Positions 4,696-5,675 of a stretch of 5,675 nt of DNA are shown piece by piece (position 1 is the first letter of the stretch; each line of letters begins with the position of its first letter). The translations under genes and the position numbers were made by a program. The stretch is from NCBI GenBank assembly GCA_007124075.1, contig SLFV01000567.1, positions 1-5,675 on the forward strand. Direction: 5' to 3'. The stretch is from Roseimaritima sp. (GTDB lineage: Bacteria > Planctomycetota > Planctomycetia > Pirellulales > Pirellulaceae). The notes under the pieces were generated by a model. The model saw only the letters and a list, made by a program, of their open reading frames with translations, was not told the DNA's origin and did no database searches.

Positions 4696-5675
4696 ATGCG
4701 ACGTTTCTTTTTAAAAGCAGCCGTGCTGGCACTGGCCGCTGCTTGTCCCAGCTTGGGATGGGCTGGCGATCATGAAATCGCTCAACAAATCAGCCAACGC
4801 CTTCAGGCGGAGCGTGCGGCGGGGACCCTGAAGGGTTTTAAACTGGACATGAAAGTCGACCAGGGTGTGGTGATTTTCTCCGGGAATGTGGCCAGCGACG
4901 CTCAAAAGTCATTGGTTTTGTCGGCTGCGGAAGGATTGGATGGTGTGGCGAATGTCGTTGATCAAATCAATATCACGCAGACCGAAGGTGTGATAGCGGC
5001 AGCCACTCCGGTCACACCCGCTACCGAAAATATTGTTTCGCTGCGTGAATTCCTCTCAGGGAAAACCAGCATCAAACCGTCTGAAATGGAAAGCCTGGTC
5101 ACCGAACCATTGCCGATGACCCCAACGCAGGTCGAGGTTGAACCACAAGTTGACGGTGCGGTGCGGGAACAGGTCGCTTTGGAACCGGAAGCCTCGGTTG
5201 CGGGCCCGCTTCAGATGCCTGGCTCGATGCTGATGACAGCCGATGGTAACGAGGATCTTGCGGAGTCCGCGACCGCGATCCTGCCAGCATCGGCCAACGA
5301 AGCCCCCGAGGCGGACGAAATGCTGACGTCGGCCATCGTCCACCGGATCGGGCAGGCGCAACGTGACGGTCAATTGCGCGGGTTCGGTGTCGACATCTCG
5401 GTCGAAGCGGGCGACGCGTACATTGATGGTCGCGCCGCCAGCGAGCAGCAGAAAGCGTTGATTCTGGATTTGGCTCGGCACACCCCCGGTGTCCAGCGTG
5501 TGATCGACCAGATCGAGGTTTTCGAAACGGCTCCCGTTACCGCCACTGCGGCAGCCCCAAGCGCGCAGCCGATGATGCACCCCGCGCCACTGCCGCCGGC
5601 GGTCATGCAGCAAGCGATCCCCGCGGAAGGGCAGATGGTTGCCCAGCAGCAATTTGCCCAACAGCAATTTGCCCA
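4696..5675 (+). CDS. Secreted twin-BON-domain protein with Q-rich repeat tail (cut at right edge)
   Basis: ATG 4696 opens a frame with no stop before the window end (326 codons). A signal peptide is clear: MRRFFLKAAVLALAAACPSLGWA, with cleavage probably after residue 23. Two BON domains follow at about 26-94 and 208-275. They align with each other: GTLKGFKLDMKV against GQLRGFGVDISV, SDAQKSLVLSAA against SEQQKALILDLA, and GVANVVDQINI against GVQRVIDQIEV. BON domains occur in periplasmic and outer-membrane proteins such as OsmY and are thought to bind membranes or other envelope components. The linker (95-207) is low-complexity and acidic. It contains SLREFLSGKTSIKPSEMESLV, which may form a helix. 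After BON2 comes a Pro/Ala/Met/Gln-rich tail that ends in a pentapeptide repeat (QQFAQ) as the window closes. A periplasmic or cell-wall role is likely; the precise function is unknown. Confidence 0.85.
   Translation, partial: MRRFFLKAAVLALAAACPSLGWAGDHEIAQQISQRLQAERAAGTLKGFKLDMKVDQGVVIFSGNVASDAQKSLVLSAAEGLDGVANVVDQINITQTEGVIAAATPVTPATENIVSLREFLSGKTSIKPSEMESLVTEPLPMTPTQVEVEPQVDGAVREQVALEPEASVAGPLQMPGSMLMTADGNEDLAESATAILPASANEAPEADEMLTSAIVHRIGQAQRDGQLRGFGVDISVEAGDAYIDGRAASEQQKALILDLARHTPGVQRVIDQIEVFETAPVTATAAAPSAQPMMHPAPLPPAVMQQAIPAEGQMVAQQQFAQQQFA
5647..5675 (+). repeat. 15-bp tandem repeat coding for QQFAQ
   Basis: The unit CAGCAATTTGCCCAA occurs at 5647-5661 and again, nearly complete, from 5662 to the edge. 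A diverged copy (QMVAQ) precedes it. It lies in frame in the BON protein tail and may continue beyond the window. Confidence 0.75.

Noticed and set aside
5056..5667. 203-residue minus-strand open frame opposite the BON gene
   Set aside because: It is Arg/Gly/His-rich shadow sequence. The plus strand has a signal peptide, two BON domains and a strong Shine-Dalgarno.

Overview
The window looks like chromosomal DNA of a planctomycete, probably of the Pirellulaceae type (inference). The main reason is a DUF1571 protein, a family I know mostly from planctomycetes. It sits among other secreted or membrane-anchored proteins of the style common there: HtrA-like/PDZ proteins with extra domains, and twin-BON proteins. 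GC is moderately high by eye. Shine-Dalgarno signals vary from strong to absent. I see no transposase, integrase, tRNA, rRNA, CRISPR array or phage gene.

Layout. (1) Positions 1-1832, minus strand: a tight three-gene cluster read from right to left. It encodes a four-helix membrane protein (1374-1832), a membrane-anchored DUF1571 protein (388-1398, overlapping the first gene) and, 13 bases further on, the N-terminus of a membrane sensor or signalling protein that runs off the left edge (1-374). (2) Positions 1833-2157: a divergent intergenic region with a TATAAT box and a 7-bp stem-loop. (3) Positions 2158-4430, plus strand: a large secreted protein followed by a small membrane protein joined by an ATGA stop/start overlap. 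The large protein has a trypsin/HtrA-like domain with all three catalytic residues replaced, two PDZ domains and a degenerate alpha/beta-hydrolase-like domain. (4) Positions 4431-4695: an intergenic region with several inverted repeats. (5) Positions 4696-5675, plus strand: a secreted protein with two BON domains and a Q-rich repeat tail, cut by the right edge.

The most notable point is that the large gene in region 3 is interrupted by an in-frame TAG at 2878-2880. The same frame continues without another stop to 4074 and encodes the rest of the first PDZ domain and everything after it. It is therefore a recent nonsense mutation, a sequencing error, or a readthrough site. TAG is also the stop of the 1374-1832 gene, which argues against general amber reassignment. 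Apart from this, the window is fairly ordinary cell-envelope coding sequence, and I found no clear evidence of a new multi-gene system. Shared envelope or periplasmic location is the only functional link I can support between the genes.
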